Shown piece by piece: positions 25,552 through 33,647 of a stretch of DNA of 57,888 bases. A program made the position numbers and the translations under genes. The notes under the pieces are model-generated. The model was not told the DNA's origin. It did no database searches and saw only the letters and a program-made list of their open reading frames with translations. The DNA lies in the NCBI RefSeq assembly GCF_016107535.1, contig NZ_JABASQ010000020.1, forward strand, positions 1 through 57,888, given 5' to 3'. The stretch's first letter is position 1; each line of letters starts with the position of its first letter. Origin of the DNA: Psychrobacter cibarius. Its GTDB lineage: Bacteria > Pseudomonadota > Gammaproteobacteria > Pseudomonadales > Moraxellaceae.

Positions 25552-26855
25552 GGGCTGACCCCATAGCGTGTTTGCCAGCCTTGCATAATCGCATCAACCC
25601 AGCTTGGATGTGGTTCACTCACGGTGCGTTTGATGCTATCAAAGGGCAGGGCGCTAGGGTGTGGTTTATTGTCTTTAAATAGCGCTTGTTGTTCAGGATT
25701 GAGCGTAGAGGGGACGAGTACAGTTTTATCACCCCATACAGCAGGCGTTTGCTTTTTTGCTTGTGCTTCTGGGCTCAGCAAAAAGTTTGCCACTAGCTGC
25801 GCGGCTTGTGGATGGCTGGCATTATAAGGAATCGCCACAAAATGGGTGTTGCTTAAGCTGCCATCACTCATTGCGTAGCTACGAATGCTCTGGGGTAAAT
25901 CATAACGCTGCACGGCTGCGGGTACTTCAGGTGCAGAAAAAGTAAAGGCCAAGCTAAGCTCGGTATCATCGACCAAACGCCGCATGTGCGCGCCCGTTTG
26001 CACAAATTGCTCACCCTTACGCCATAGAGTTGGATGTAAATCATCTAGAAACGTCCATAAAGGGGCTAGTATAATATCTGTATTTTTCTCAGTGGCTGGC
26101 AGGTTGAGCTGTGCCTTGGTATTTTCGCCTGTCTTAGCATCATGTTGCTCGTGTAGCATGACTAAGGCATATTTTAAAAAGCTCATGCCTAAAAAGTCAG
26201 GCGGCTTTGGATAGCTAAAGCGTCCAGGATTTTGCGCTGTCCAATTAATCAGCTGATTTAAAGTGGCTGGTGGCTTATTCGTTGATAAACTATCGTAATA
26301 AAAGGTCAGCGAGGCTTGTCCCCATGGCGCTTCCATACCATTGGTCGGTACACCAAAATCAAAGCTAACGGCAGGATTATTCTCTGGATCGGTCAATGCA
26401 AAGTTAGGCAGCTTGTTCGCCCATTGTTTCAGTAGTAATGAATTCTCACTCATGGTGGCAAAGTTGGCACCATTTATCCAGATGAGATCAACGCTGCCTT
26501 TATCATTGTTATTGGCGGACTTTTCTGCAAGTACACGACTGACAGCTTCACTGGTGTCGCTCAGTTTGACATGAACCAAGTTAATATTATATTTATCATC
26601 GACTTGCTTGGCGGCCCACTGTAGATAGGCATTGATCTGCGGGTCACCGCCCCATGCATAAAAGTAGACGTCTTGGTTTTCCCCTTGCGCCTCTATTTGC
26701 TGCCAAGATGATAAATTTTGATTAAGGTTACCAGTAGTGGGTGAGGCAGTGCTTGCTGATATACCAACACAAATGCTAAGCGCCATAGCGTAGGCGCTAT
26801 AGCGGCTTAGATTTTTTAACGTGGTCAAAGCTGGTAGAGATTTAATAACGTACAT
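25548..26855 (-). CDS. ynjB: Periplasmic substrate-binding protein (YnjB-like)
   Basis: A 435-residue secreted binding protein. The N-terminus has basic residues, a hydrophobic stretch (YAMALSICVGISAST) and a probable cleavage site near 35. The mature part has the extracellular solute-binding type 1 fold, with VYFYAWGGDPQINAYLQWAA at its start and DLIWINGANFATM near 125. These are typical of YnjB proteins, whose ligand is not established. It is the first of the importer genes and lies 51 bp after the VTT/oxidoreductase fusion gene. Confidence 0.9.
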   Translation of the reverse strand: MYVIKSLPALTTLKNLSRYSAYAMALSICVGISASTASPTTGNLNQNLSSWQQIEAQGENQDVYFYAWGGDPQINAYLQWAAKQVDDKYNINLVHVKLSDTSEAVSRVLAEKSANNNDKGSVDLIWINGANFATMSENSLLLKQWANKLPNFALTDPENNPAVSFDFGVPTNGMEAPWGQASLTFYYDSLSTNKPPATLNQLINWTAQNPGRFSYPKPPDFLGMSFLKYALVMLHEQHDAKTGENTKAQLNLPATEKNTDIILAPLWTFLDDLHPTLWRKGEQFVQTGAHMRRLVDDTELSLAFTFSAPEVPAAVQRYDLPQSIRSYAMSDGSLSNTHFVAIPYNASHPQAAQLVANFLLSPEAQAKKQTPAVWGDKTVLVPSTLNPEQQALFKDNKPHPSALPFDSIKRTVSEPHPSWVDAIMQGWQTRYGVSP

Positions 26856-26906
26856 TTAAGTTTCCGTTATGATGATATGTTTTTAGCGCAGTGAATAAAA
26901 ATCCAA

Positions 26907-29093
26907 CTAACCTCGACGCCATGTATGGTATTTCTCAAGCCAGTTTAATACCGTTTCGGGCGCATGATTACGTTTCCATTCACCAGCAGCGTACTTATTA
27001 GCCTCTGCCCACGTTGGATACATATGGATAGTGCCGAGTATTTTATTCAGCCCTAAACCGTGCTTCATCGCCAGTATGAATTCTGGCATTAAGTCCCCAG
27101 CATGCTCAGCGACGATGGTCACGCCAAGTATTTTATCTTTGACTTTAGGAGTAATGACTTTGATAAAACCATGATTGGCACTTTCCGTCACCGCGCGATC
27201 TAAATCTTTAAAGTCGTAGCGGGTAATCTCAAAGTCGATGCCTTTTTCAATAGCCTCTTGCTCATTTAAGCCCACGCGTGCGACTTCTGGATCGATAAAG
27301 GTTGTCCAAGGAATCACGCGATAATCTACTTTAAACTTCTTTAGATGTCCAAATAAACCGTTTACGGCAGCGTACCATGCCTGATGGGAAGCCACATGAG
27401 TAAATTGATAAGGGCCGACGACATCACCTGCGGCGTATATATTGGGGTAGAGAGTTTCTAAATAGTCATCCGTCTCGATGGTACGTTCCGTTTCGATGCC
27501 CAAATCTTCAAGACCATAACCTTCTAAGCGAGCACTACGTCCAACGGCACAAAGCAATTCGTCATATTCAATCGCGATTTCTTGCTTGTTTTGATGGTCT
27601 TGCTTAACGGTACTGTCGCCTTGCGCTTCAACGACAATGAACTTTTTACCATTGTGAGTTTCACAGCGCATCGCTTGATGCGAGGTTAAGATATTCACAC
27701 CACTCTCCACGAGCACTTTCTGCGCAAATTCTGAGACTTCAACGTCTTCTTTTTTCATCAGACGCGCGCCTCTTTCGATCTGGGTCACATCGGAGCCTAA
27801 GCGGGCAAAGGCTTGTGCCAGCTCAGAGCCGATTGGCCCGCCGCCAAGGACCACCAGCTTTTTCGGTGCTGCTTCTAATTCGGCAAATTTATTCCATATG
27901 GTGTCGCTGGTCACATAACCCGTTTCTTCCAAACCCGGCAAATCTGGGATAAATGGCCGCGCACCAGTAGCGATAACAATGGAACGTGCGGTGAGTGTTT
28001 GCGTGCCGCCATCGTTTAGCGCAATCTCTACTGTCCACGGGTCGATGAATTTGGCATAGCCTTTTAATACTTCGACACCCAAGTCCGTATAACGCTCGAC
28101 GCTGTCATTTGGGGCGATGTCAGCGATGACTTTATGGATGCGGGTCATGACGTTCTTAAATGAAAATTCTGGTGGTGTATTCTCCAAGCCGTAACGCTCA
28201 GCATGGCGCATTTGTTCTGCCACTTTTGCGCTTTTAATGAGGGCTTTACTGGGTACACAGCCATAGTTTAAGCAGTCACCGCCCATCTCGCCCGCTTCGA
28301 TTAAGGTTACTTTTGCTCGGACGGTCGCCGCGATATAGCTAGTGACTAGCCCGCCAGCACCTGCGCCAATCACGATCATGTTCCGGTCGAATTTTTTAGG
28401 TTTGCTATAGTTTTTATAGACGCGGCGTTTTTTTAGCATATTTAATATCCCTTTTGCTATTAATGGGAAAAAACCTAACAACGCAAATGAGACGATTAAA
28501 TTAAACGATAAAATCCCCGACAAACTGTCAATTTGCGCCAGTTGTGTACCGGCATTAACGAATACAAAAGTGCCCGCGAGCATACCGATTTGGCTTACCC
28601 AATAGAATGTCCTCGCTTTAATCGCGGTGACACCCATCAATAGGTTAATTAAAAAGAAAGGAAATATCGGCACTAAGCGTAGGGTAAATAAGTAAAATCC
28701 GCCTTCTTTTTCAACGCCAGCATCAATGGCTGCTAAGCGCTCAGGAAAGCGCTGTTTAATCGTATCACGCAGTAAATAACGTGAGGTTAAAAAGGCGAGT
28801 GTCGCACCAATACTGGAGGCAAATGAGGCGACCAATAACCCTTGCCATAAACCAAATAATGCGCCAGCTGCCAAGGTTAGGATAGCGGCACCCGGTAAGG
28901 ATAATGCGGTGACGACGACATATAGCAAAAAGAATCCACCGATAATCAATAATGGTGATTGCATTTTATAGTCGTTAAATTGCGCCATCGACCCTTTTAA
29001 GCCGTCAAGCGTCAATAATTGATTGAGGTCAAAGTAGAAAAAGCTTGCTGCTAATATTAATATTAACAGTATTAACAATATTCTTTTAATCAT
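26907..29093 (-). CDS. Fusion of VTT (DedA/TVP38) membrane domain and mercuric-reductase-like flavoprotein
   Basis: A 728-residue two-part protein. Residues about 1-225 form a VTT/TVP38 membrane domain, with the hallmark FTLRLVPIFPFFLINLLMG near 137-155 and about six hydrophobic segments. From about 238 on there is a pyridine nucleotide-disulfide oxidoreductase: the FAD dinucleotide motif is VIGAGAGGLVTS, the redox disulfide is GGDCLNYGCVPSKAL, the NAD(P) motif is VVLGGGPIGSELAQAFARLG and the C-terminal base is in HMYPTWAEANK. No NmerA metal-binding domain or mer operon is nearby, so mercury is unlikely as substrate. It heads an apparent operon with the YnjBCD importer, the lipid-headgroup transferase and the hydroxylase. 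Such fusions are known; their electron acceptor is not. Confidence 0.9.
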   Translation of the reverse strand: MIKRILLILLILILAASFFYFDLNQLLTLDGLKGSMAQFNDYKMQSPLLIIGGFFLLYVVVTALSLPGAAILTLAAGALFGLWQGLLVASFASSIGATLAFLTSRYLLRDTIKQRFPERLAAIDAGVEKEGGFYLFTLRLVPIFPFFLINLLMGVTAIKARTFYWVSQIGMLAGTFVFVNAGTQLAQIDSLSGILSFNLIVSFALLGFFPLIAKGILNMLKKRRVYKNYSKPKKFDRNMIVIGAGAGGLVTSYIAATVRAKVTLIEAGEMGGDCLNYGCVPSKALIKSAKVAEQMRHAERYGLENTPPEFSFKNVMTRIHKVIADIAPNDSVERYTDLGVEVLKGYAKFIDPWTVEIALNDGGTQTLTARSIVIATGARPFIPDLPGLEETGYVTSDTIWNKFAELEAAPKKLVVLGGGPIGSELAQAFARLGSDVTQIERGARLMKKEDVEVSEFAQKVLVESGVNILTSHQAMRCETHNGKKFIVVEAQGDSTVKQDHQNKQEIAIEYDELLCAVGRSARLEGYGLEDLGIETERTIETDDYLETLYPNIYAAGDVVGPYQFTHVASHQAWYAAVNGLFGHLKKFKVDYRVIPWTTFIDPEVARVGLNEQEAIEKGIDFEITRYDFKDLDRAVTESANHGFIKVITPKVKDKILGVTIVAEHAGDLMPEFILAMKHGLGLNKILGTIHMYPTWAEANKYAAGEWKRNHAPETVLNWLEKYHTWRRG

Positions 29094-29353
29094 AAAATAT
29101 CCGGCTAAGTAGTAGAGCGAAGGCTAAAGTCATCGTCATTCTTTTATGATTAAGAACCTTGACCATGTTAGTGGTAATGACAAGTTAGTGGTAACGATAA
29201 TTGCGTTAAGTTTTTTGCATGGTTTGTGCATTTATATACAATAAAACAGCTAACTTAGTAGTCTTCATAGTATAGGGCTTGAGTTTCGGAGGCTAGTATT
29301 TATATTTTTGCATGTTCAACCCAGCCCAATCTAACGATAAACATGACTGATGT

Positions 29354-29758
29354 TTAGGCTAAAGAAACTTTTTTGCCCAAGGTTAAGGTATCCCAATCTC
29401 TCATTAAGAAAAGCGCCAAACACGCAGCCAACATCGGCCATGCTGCAAAGAACAACAAGTTATCAAAAGGCTTGAGGTATAAGCCGAAGGTTGAGAACGT
29501 CGAAATCGCATGAAGTAGTAAGATAATGCCGTAAGTCCAAGTTTTGAATAATCCTGTGACAAACAACAGAATGAGGATGAATTGAGCCGCGCCAATGACA
29601 TAGAAGACGCTGTCGCCTATACTTTCAAAACCATAAAAACTAGAAAAGACGCCTGCGGCATGATCAGGATTAATAAGCTTATCTAAAGTCCAGACTAAAA
29701 AAACAATGAAAATACCCAGTCGAAGCAATAACAGTGAAAGAGGGAGATGTTTTGGCAT
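29354..29758 (-). CDS. DoxX-family membrane protein
   Basis: A 134-residue inner-membrane protein with four hydrophobic helices (about 5-25, 48-68, 73-93 and 98-118). The pattern RLGIFIVFLVWTLDKLINPDHAAGVF is like the DoxX start. The family includes subunits and partners of quinone-linked sulfur enzymes and unknown membrane proteins, and the role here is not determined. Two palindromes matching the TetR operator motif lie 120 and 190 bp upstream, linking its control to the YnjA/DsbA-like pair. The ATG follows AAGAAG. Confidence 0.82.
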   Translation of the reverse strand: MPKHLPLSLLLLRLGIFIVFLVWTLDKLINPDHAAGVFSSFYGFESIGDSVFYVIGAAQFILILLFVTGLFKTWTYGIILLLHAISTFSTFGLYLKPFDNLLFFAAWPMLAACLALFLMRDWDTLTLGKKVSLA

Positions 29759-29878
29759 AAGTTATTTCTTCTTAATAAGCGTTAAAAGTGAGTGCAAAAG
29801 AGCTTGGCAAGTCTAATCAATGAAATATCTGGCAATGACTACTATTGTCAGGCAGTAAGCATGAATAAAGTGTTTATT

Positions 29879-29964
29879 TTGAGTGATTACTCAAAATTAG
29901 ACAAAATACTAACGCTCAGTAAGTCAATAAACCGCATTGTAGTTGTTATTGAATGGTTGTTCAA
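29879..29964. promoter_or_regulatory. Two TetR operator-like palindromes before the DoxX gene
   Basis: TTGAGTGATTACTCAA (29879-29894) is a perfect palindrome. TTGAATGGTTGTTCAA (29949-29964) is a weaker copy. Both match the motif at 19137 and 21314-21424, 8-10 kb away. Confidence 0.6.
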
Positions 29965-30059
29965 GTTCGTAGCCTCAAGCATGCTACTGTTCCAGAGCAT
30001 CGTTACGTTTTTCAACCAAAGCAGCAATGCTAGGTTAAAGGTGGTCGCTTTTCGTACAA

Positions 30060-30102
30060 TAAAAAGCCCTTCATAGACTGATATAGTCCATGAAAGGCTT
30101 TT
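30060..30102 (-). terminator. Terminator of the YaiL-like gene
   Basis: AAAAGCCTTTCAT pairs with ATGAAGGGCTTTT around a central GACTATATCAGTC stem on the minus strand, ending in T-runs. It can act in both directions. Confidence 0.8.
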
Positions 30103-30135
30103 CGCTGACATCATAAGTATGATGAAATTAAGCGG

Positions 30136-30669
30136 TTACCACATCAAGTCGTCTGGAATCACATAGGCGGCATAAGGATCATCTTCTGCCAGTACTTCTT
30201 CTGACGTATCGTTAGACACAACCATGAAGCCCTCCATTTTTGCATCGATGCGATCTGCCAACGGACGAGGAAGGAGTGCATAGCCTTCTTCTAAGCGTGC
30301 AATCACCACATGACCGGCGACGATTTGCTCATATAGTTTTTGAGTGACAAAGATTTTTTTAACCTTAGCATTATCGACAAATTGATAATTGACATCGCCA
30401 TTGGTATCGGCAATCTGATGCTGCTTAATCATTTGAACGATATTGGCCTTGAGCATCTTCTCTTCTAAAATACGTTGCTTTTCTTGATTGAGCTTTTGAT
30501 CTTTCTCTAGTTTTTTCGCTTGGGCTTCTGCCAACGCTTTTTTCGCTTCCATGCTTTCTGAGTCACCAGTACGCTTGGCATGCTGAGTCTGCTTGCTGAT
30601 TTTCTTGGCTTTTTTGCTATCCACCAATCCCGCTTTTAATAACTGAGCCTGTAGGGCATTTTTTGCCAT
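30136..30669 (-). CDS. yaiL: DUF2058/YaiL-family protein
   Basis: A 177-residue soluble protein. The first 95 residues are a highly charged coiled coil rich in Lys, Ala, Glu and Gln (LLKAGLVDSKKAKKISKQTQ and onward). The second half has a small folded domain with YQFVDNAKVKKIFVTQ and IARLEEGYALLPRPLADRI, the family pattern. YaiL homologues are associated with nucleoid or ribosome fractions in surveys, but no function is established. The divergent universal stress gene is 297 bp away. Confidence 0.88.
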   Translation of the reverse strand: MAKNALQAQLLKAGLVDSKKAKKISKQTQHAKRTGDSESMEAKKALAEAQAKKLEKDQKLNQEKQRILEEKMLKANIVQMIKQHQIADTNGDVNYQFVDNAKVKKIFVTQKLYEQIVAGHVVIARLEEGYALLPRPLADRIDAKMEGFMVVSNDTSEEVLAEDDPYAAYVIPDDLMW

Positions 30670-30861
30670 AATTCCATCACCTAGATAAGGATACTTAAAT
30701 CATAAATGCTAAAAAACCATTGTAGCAAAATTCGCTACGGCATGTTGTTAGACGATGACAAGACTTTTTTTAATTATGGTAGAAGTGGACACACATCGCT
30801 GGCTGAAGCCATTTAAATTGGTTATTATCAAGGCAGTGGATACGCTTTTTTTGCCGTTATA

Positions 30862-30909
30862 TTTTTTGGTAACCATGTTTTTTGGTAACTATGTTTTTCG
30901 GTGACCATA
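30862..30909 (+). repeat. Three tandem copies of a 16-bp repeat
   Basis: Units TTTTTTGGTAACCATG, TTTTTTGGTAACTATG and TTTTTCGGTGACCATA are directly adjacent. They end 57 bp before the universal stress gene. The core GGTNACCAT is near-palindromic. Either a tandem protein-binding site or simple duplication. Confidence 0.8.
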
Positions 30910-30966
30910 TTTATAGTGGGCATAGAAAGCTGTATAGGATTAAATCGTTAAATTTAAGGACGGAAT

Positions 30967-31830
30967 ATGACAACATCACAGCACATTTTAGCCTGTATAG
31001 ACGGCTCGGCAGTGACTGAATCGGTTTGTGACTATGCAGCATGGTATGCCAGTAAGTTAAATTTACCCGTAGCGTTGTTGCATGTGAGTGAGGTTCCAGC
31101 CTCGACCAGACGCGATTTGTCAGGCGCAATAGGAGTCAATAGCCGCCAGTTTTTATTGGATGAATTGACACAGTTAGACGAGCAAAGAGCGAAGGTGGTG
31201 AACAGTTATAGCAATGCTTTGGTACAAGACGCAAAAAGCCATATCCAAGGTAACTTTACTCAGGTCGATATTCGTATCTATCAACGTCGCGGCAAGCTGT
31301 TACCTGCCATTGAGCATTTTAAAGCAGAAAATCGTGCCATCGTCATGGGACGCCGAGGTGAAGATCACAAAAGCAGCCGTATTAATATCGGTAGCCAAAT
31401 CGAAACCGTTGCCCGCGCATCTGACGTTCCTATATTGATTTGCTCAGAGACGTTCAAAGAACCCAGCTCATACATGATAGCTTTTGATGGTAGCAAAACC
31501 GCTATTAAAGCAGCATGGATGGTTGCGAGGAGTCCTGTGCTAAAAGGATTACAAGGTCATATCGTCATGATAGGCAATCATAACGACGCGTCAAAACAAA
31601 GTTTAAGCGCCGCAGCGGCACAATTGGAGGACGCAGGTTTTAGCGTCGCGGCACATCATTTATCTGCCTCCGATGCCGTCGACGGCTTGTTAAGGTTTCA
31701 GGTAGAAAACCACATTGATATGATGGTGGTGGGTGCTTACGGGCATTCGAAATTGCAACAATTATTTCTTGGTAGTACCACGACAGAAATTATCGCCAGC
31801 ACGCTATCTCCTGTGATTTTAGTACGTTGA
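30967..31830 (+). CDS. Tandem-domain universal stress protein
   Basis: A 287-residue cytosolic protein with two UspA domains (about 5-155 and 165-287). Each half keeps the ATP-binding pattern of Gly-x2-Gly-x9-Gly-Ser type: MGRRGEDHKSSRINIGSQ in the first and VGAYGHSKLQQLFLGST in the second. Tandem Usp proteins bind nucleotides and help in stress survival, with no defined reaction. AAGGACGG precedes the ATG. The three 16-bp tandem repeats lie just upstream and could be its control site. It stands alone, followed by a cupin gene 124 bp downstream. Confidence 0.93.
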   Translation: MTTSQHILACIDGSAVTESVCDYAAWYASKLNLPVALLHVSEVPASTRRDLSGAIGVNSRQFLLDELTQLDEQRAKVVNSYSNALVQDAKSHIQGNFTQVDIRIYQRRGKLLPAIEHFKAENRAIVMGRRGEDHKSSRINIGSQIETVARASDVPILICSETFKEPSSYMIAFDGSKTAIKAAWMVARSPVLKGLQGHIVMIGNHNDASKQSLSAAAAQLEDAGFSVAAHHLSASDAVDGLLRFQVENHIDMMVVGAYGHSKLQQLFLGSTTTEIIASTLSPVILVR

Positions 31831-31954
31831 AAACTCGGTAAGGTTTATAATAGCGAGGTGCAATCATTGCGCCTTTAGCTGTCGATAACGTTCAGTGAGC
31901 ATATCTGACGTTTGCTAAAGGATCATCTCATCATACTATTTTTGGACATGGTTT

Positions 31955-32623
31955 ATGCTTATTAATGCAGACTTTACTCGCCGCGCTGCCCTTATACCTG
32001 AGCAACACCAGTGGATTAAGTCACCACAAAATGGGGTAGAGCGCGTGATGCTTGACCGTGTGGGTGCAGAAAAAGCACGTGCCACTAGCCTTGTACGCTA
32101 TGCGCCCAATTCTTATTTTCCGCATCATCTACATCCGGGTGGTGAAGAGATTTTAGTATTGTCAGGTACTTTTTCTGCAGATGACAAACATTACCCAGCA
32201 GGTTGGTATTTGCGCAATCCACCGACTTCAGGACACAAGCCCTATAGTGATGAAGGCGCAGTGATTTTCGTCAAGCTACGTCAAATGCCAGTTGATGAAC
32301 CTCATTATGTAGCTATCGATACTAAAGATAAGGCCCATTGGCAACAGCAGGGCAGCCGTGATGTTTGTCCTCTATTCTCAGGTGATAATGAGCAAGTGAG
32401 TTTGCAGCGTATCAAGGCAGGCGAGTTACTGTTTAATGAGGTAGTCTGTGATGGTGCAGAAATACTGGTGTTAGCAGGCGAGTTGATAGATGAGGGTCAA
32501 GTTTATCAGCGCAGCGGCTGGATACGTCTGCCAGCAGGTGAGCATGCGCAAATACAGGTAGGATATGAGGGAGCTACAGTGTATCTCAAGACAGGGCATT
32601 TAATGCAAGTGATAGGGTTGTAA
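31955..32623 (+). CDS. ChrR-like double cupin protein
   Basis: A 222-residue protein with two cupin barrels. The first contains YFPHHLHPGGEEILVLSGTF, a HxH-type metal site followed by Glu, as in the cupin domain of the anti-sigma factor ChrR. The second (about 130-220) is more divergent and lacks the His cluster. The zinc-binding anti-sigma N-terminal domain of ChrR is absent, and no ECF sigma factor gene is next to it. The family often appears with oxidative or singlet-oxygen stress genes, but the role here is unknown. Confidence 0.83.
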   Translation: MLINADFTRRAALIPEQHQWIKSPQNGVERVMLDRVGAEKARATSLVRYAPNSYFPHHLHPGGEEILVLSGTFSADDKHYPAGWYLRNPPTSGHKPYSDEGAVIFVKLRQMPVDEPHYVAIDTKDKAHWQQQGSRDVCPLFSGDNEQVSLQRIKAGELLFNEVVCDGAEILVLAGELIDEGQVYQRSGWIRLPAGEHAQIQVGYEGATVYLKTGHLMQVIGL

Positions 32624-32717
32624 GGAACTTAGCAATAACTGATTATAAGCAGTCAGCTGCTCAGATTTTAAAATTTCACTATGCTGTTATTTAGCCAATA
32701 AAGGTAGATAAGCATTG

Positions 32718-32777
32718 GAGTAATGATTAATAACGCAAAATTTATCAATCATTACTCAAACCGCTTTTAAAACGGTT
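32718..32777. terminator. Hairpins between convergent cupin and ferric reductase genes
   Basis: GAGTAATGATT (32718-32728) pairs with AATCATTACTC (32747-32757). A second small AACCG/CGGTT stem follows at 32759-32777. Both sit between convergent genes and probably end both transcripts. Confidence 0.55.
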
Positions 32778-32805
32778 CAAAAATACAACCCGTCATTGCT
32801 TATCA

Positions 32806-33546
32806 TTATATACTTTGGGCATCCTCTCGTTTGACAATTTTATGCTGGTCTTCTGTACTATCGACTTTCCAGTAGCTAGACACATATAAATGCGTCTTTG
32901 GTACTGCGCGCTCAACTTTGAAGTACTGACGTAATGCTCGCATACTATGAAACTCACAAGCCGCCCAAACCGCAGGCTGTTCCTCAAGCCAAGTAAGCGT
33001 TTTAACGCGATTAAGTAATGGGCTAGTTTCTGCATTTGGATGTGCATTTATCACCCAATGAATGTCAACGTTGTCTGGCTTTTCGATTAGTTGCTTATCT
33101 GCTTCAGTGGTAATCTCAAGGACTGCATAGCCGTGTGCGTCAGCAGGTAGCTGGGCAAGATTGACGGTAATTGCCGGCAGCGCTGTCATATCACCGATCA
33201 ATAAAAACCAATCAGCCTCATTGTTAATCAGCTTCTTTGGTCCAGGGCCGCCTACTAATATTTGCTCGCCCACTTGGGCGTTACGTGCCCATGTTGAAGC
33301 AGGGCCTTCTGTCTCATGCAACGCAAAATCGACATCTATTTCGTCATCACGTTGAACGCTGACGGTATAGGTGCGCATCAATGGTCGAGCCTCATCGCCT
33401 TGAGGGAATATCAGCTTAATGTATGCGCTTTCTTGATCTGCCGGAAAATCAGTCAGTCCAGCACCGCCAAGCGTGACACGGCACATATGTGGCGTGAGGT
33501 ATTTACTGCCAATCACATCTAGCATTCTTGGGGTAGGTTTTGCCAT
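32806..33546 (-). CDS. Siderophore-interacting protein / ferric-siderophore reductase (ViuB-like)
   Basis: A 246-residue FAD-containing reductase of the SIP family, which reduces imported ferric siderophores in the cytosol with NAD(P)H. The FAD-binding barrel is at about 5-125 with MRTYTVS (the RxYT flavin motif), followed by LIGDMTALPAI and the C-terminal AACEFHSMRALRQY block. This is the short form without a DUF2470 domain. It lies 101 bp downstream of the siderophore receptor gene on the same strand, so it probably reduces what that receptor brings in. AAGGAAAG precedes the ATG. Confidence 0.92.
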   Translation of the reverse strand: MAKPTPRMLDVIGSKYLTPHMCRVTLGGAGLTDFPADQESAYIKLIFPQGDEARPLMRTYTVSVQRDDEIDVDFALHETEGPASTWARNAQVGEQILVGGPGPKKLINNEADWFLLIGDMTALPAITVNLAQLPADAHGYAVLEITTEADKQLIEKPDNVDIHWVINAHPNAETSPLLNRVKTLTWLEEQPAVWAACEFHSMRALRQYFKVERAVPKTHLYVSSYWKVDSTEDQHKIVKREDAQSI

Positions 33547-33647
33547 ATTAATACTTTCCTTTATTTAACTGTTTCATATTTTTAGCCCATTTATTAGATT
33601 TGGTTGAGATTGAGGACATTCTCTAGTAATGGTAAGTTCTACATTGC

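Larger units (their letters stand above)
29759..30135. other. Spacer between DoxX and YaiL-like genes
   Basis: No convincing gene. It holds two TetR operator-like palindromes and the terminator of the YaiL-like gene, all listed separately. Confidence 0.7.

Noticed and set aside
29792..30076. Plus-strand frame of 94 codons between DoxX and YaiL-like genes
   Set aside because: It covers the operator palindromes and the edge of a terminator, and its composition is not protein-like.
32718..32757. GAGTAATGATT/AATCATTACTC repeat as another TetR operator
   Set aside because: The half-sites are 18 bp apart rather than adjacent and lie between convergent genes, so a terminator hairpin is more likely.
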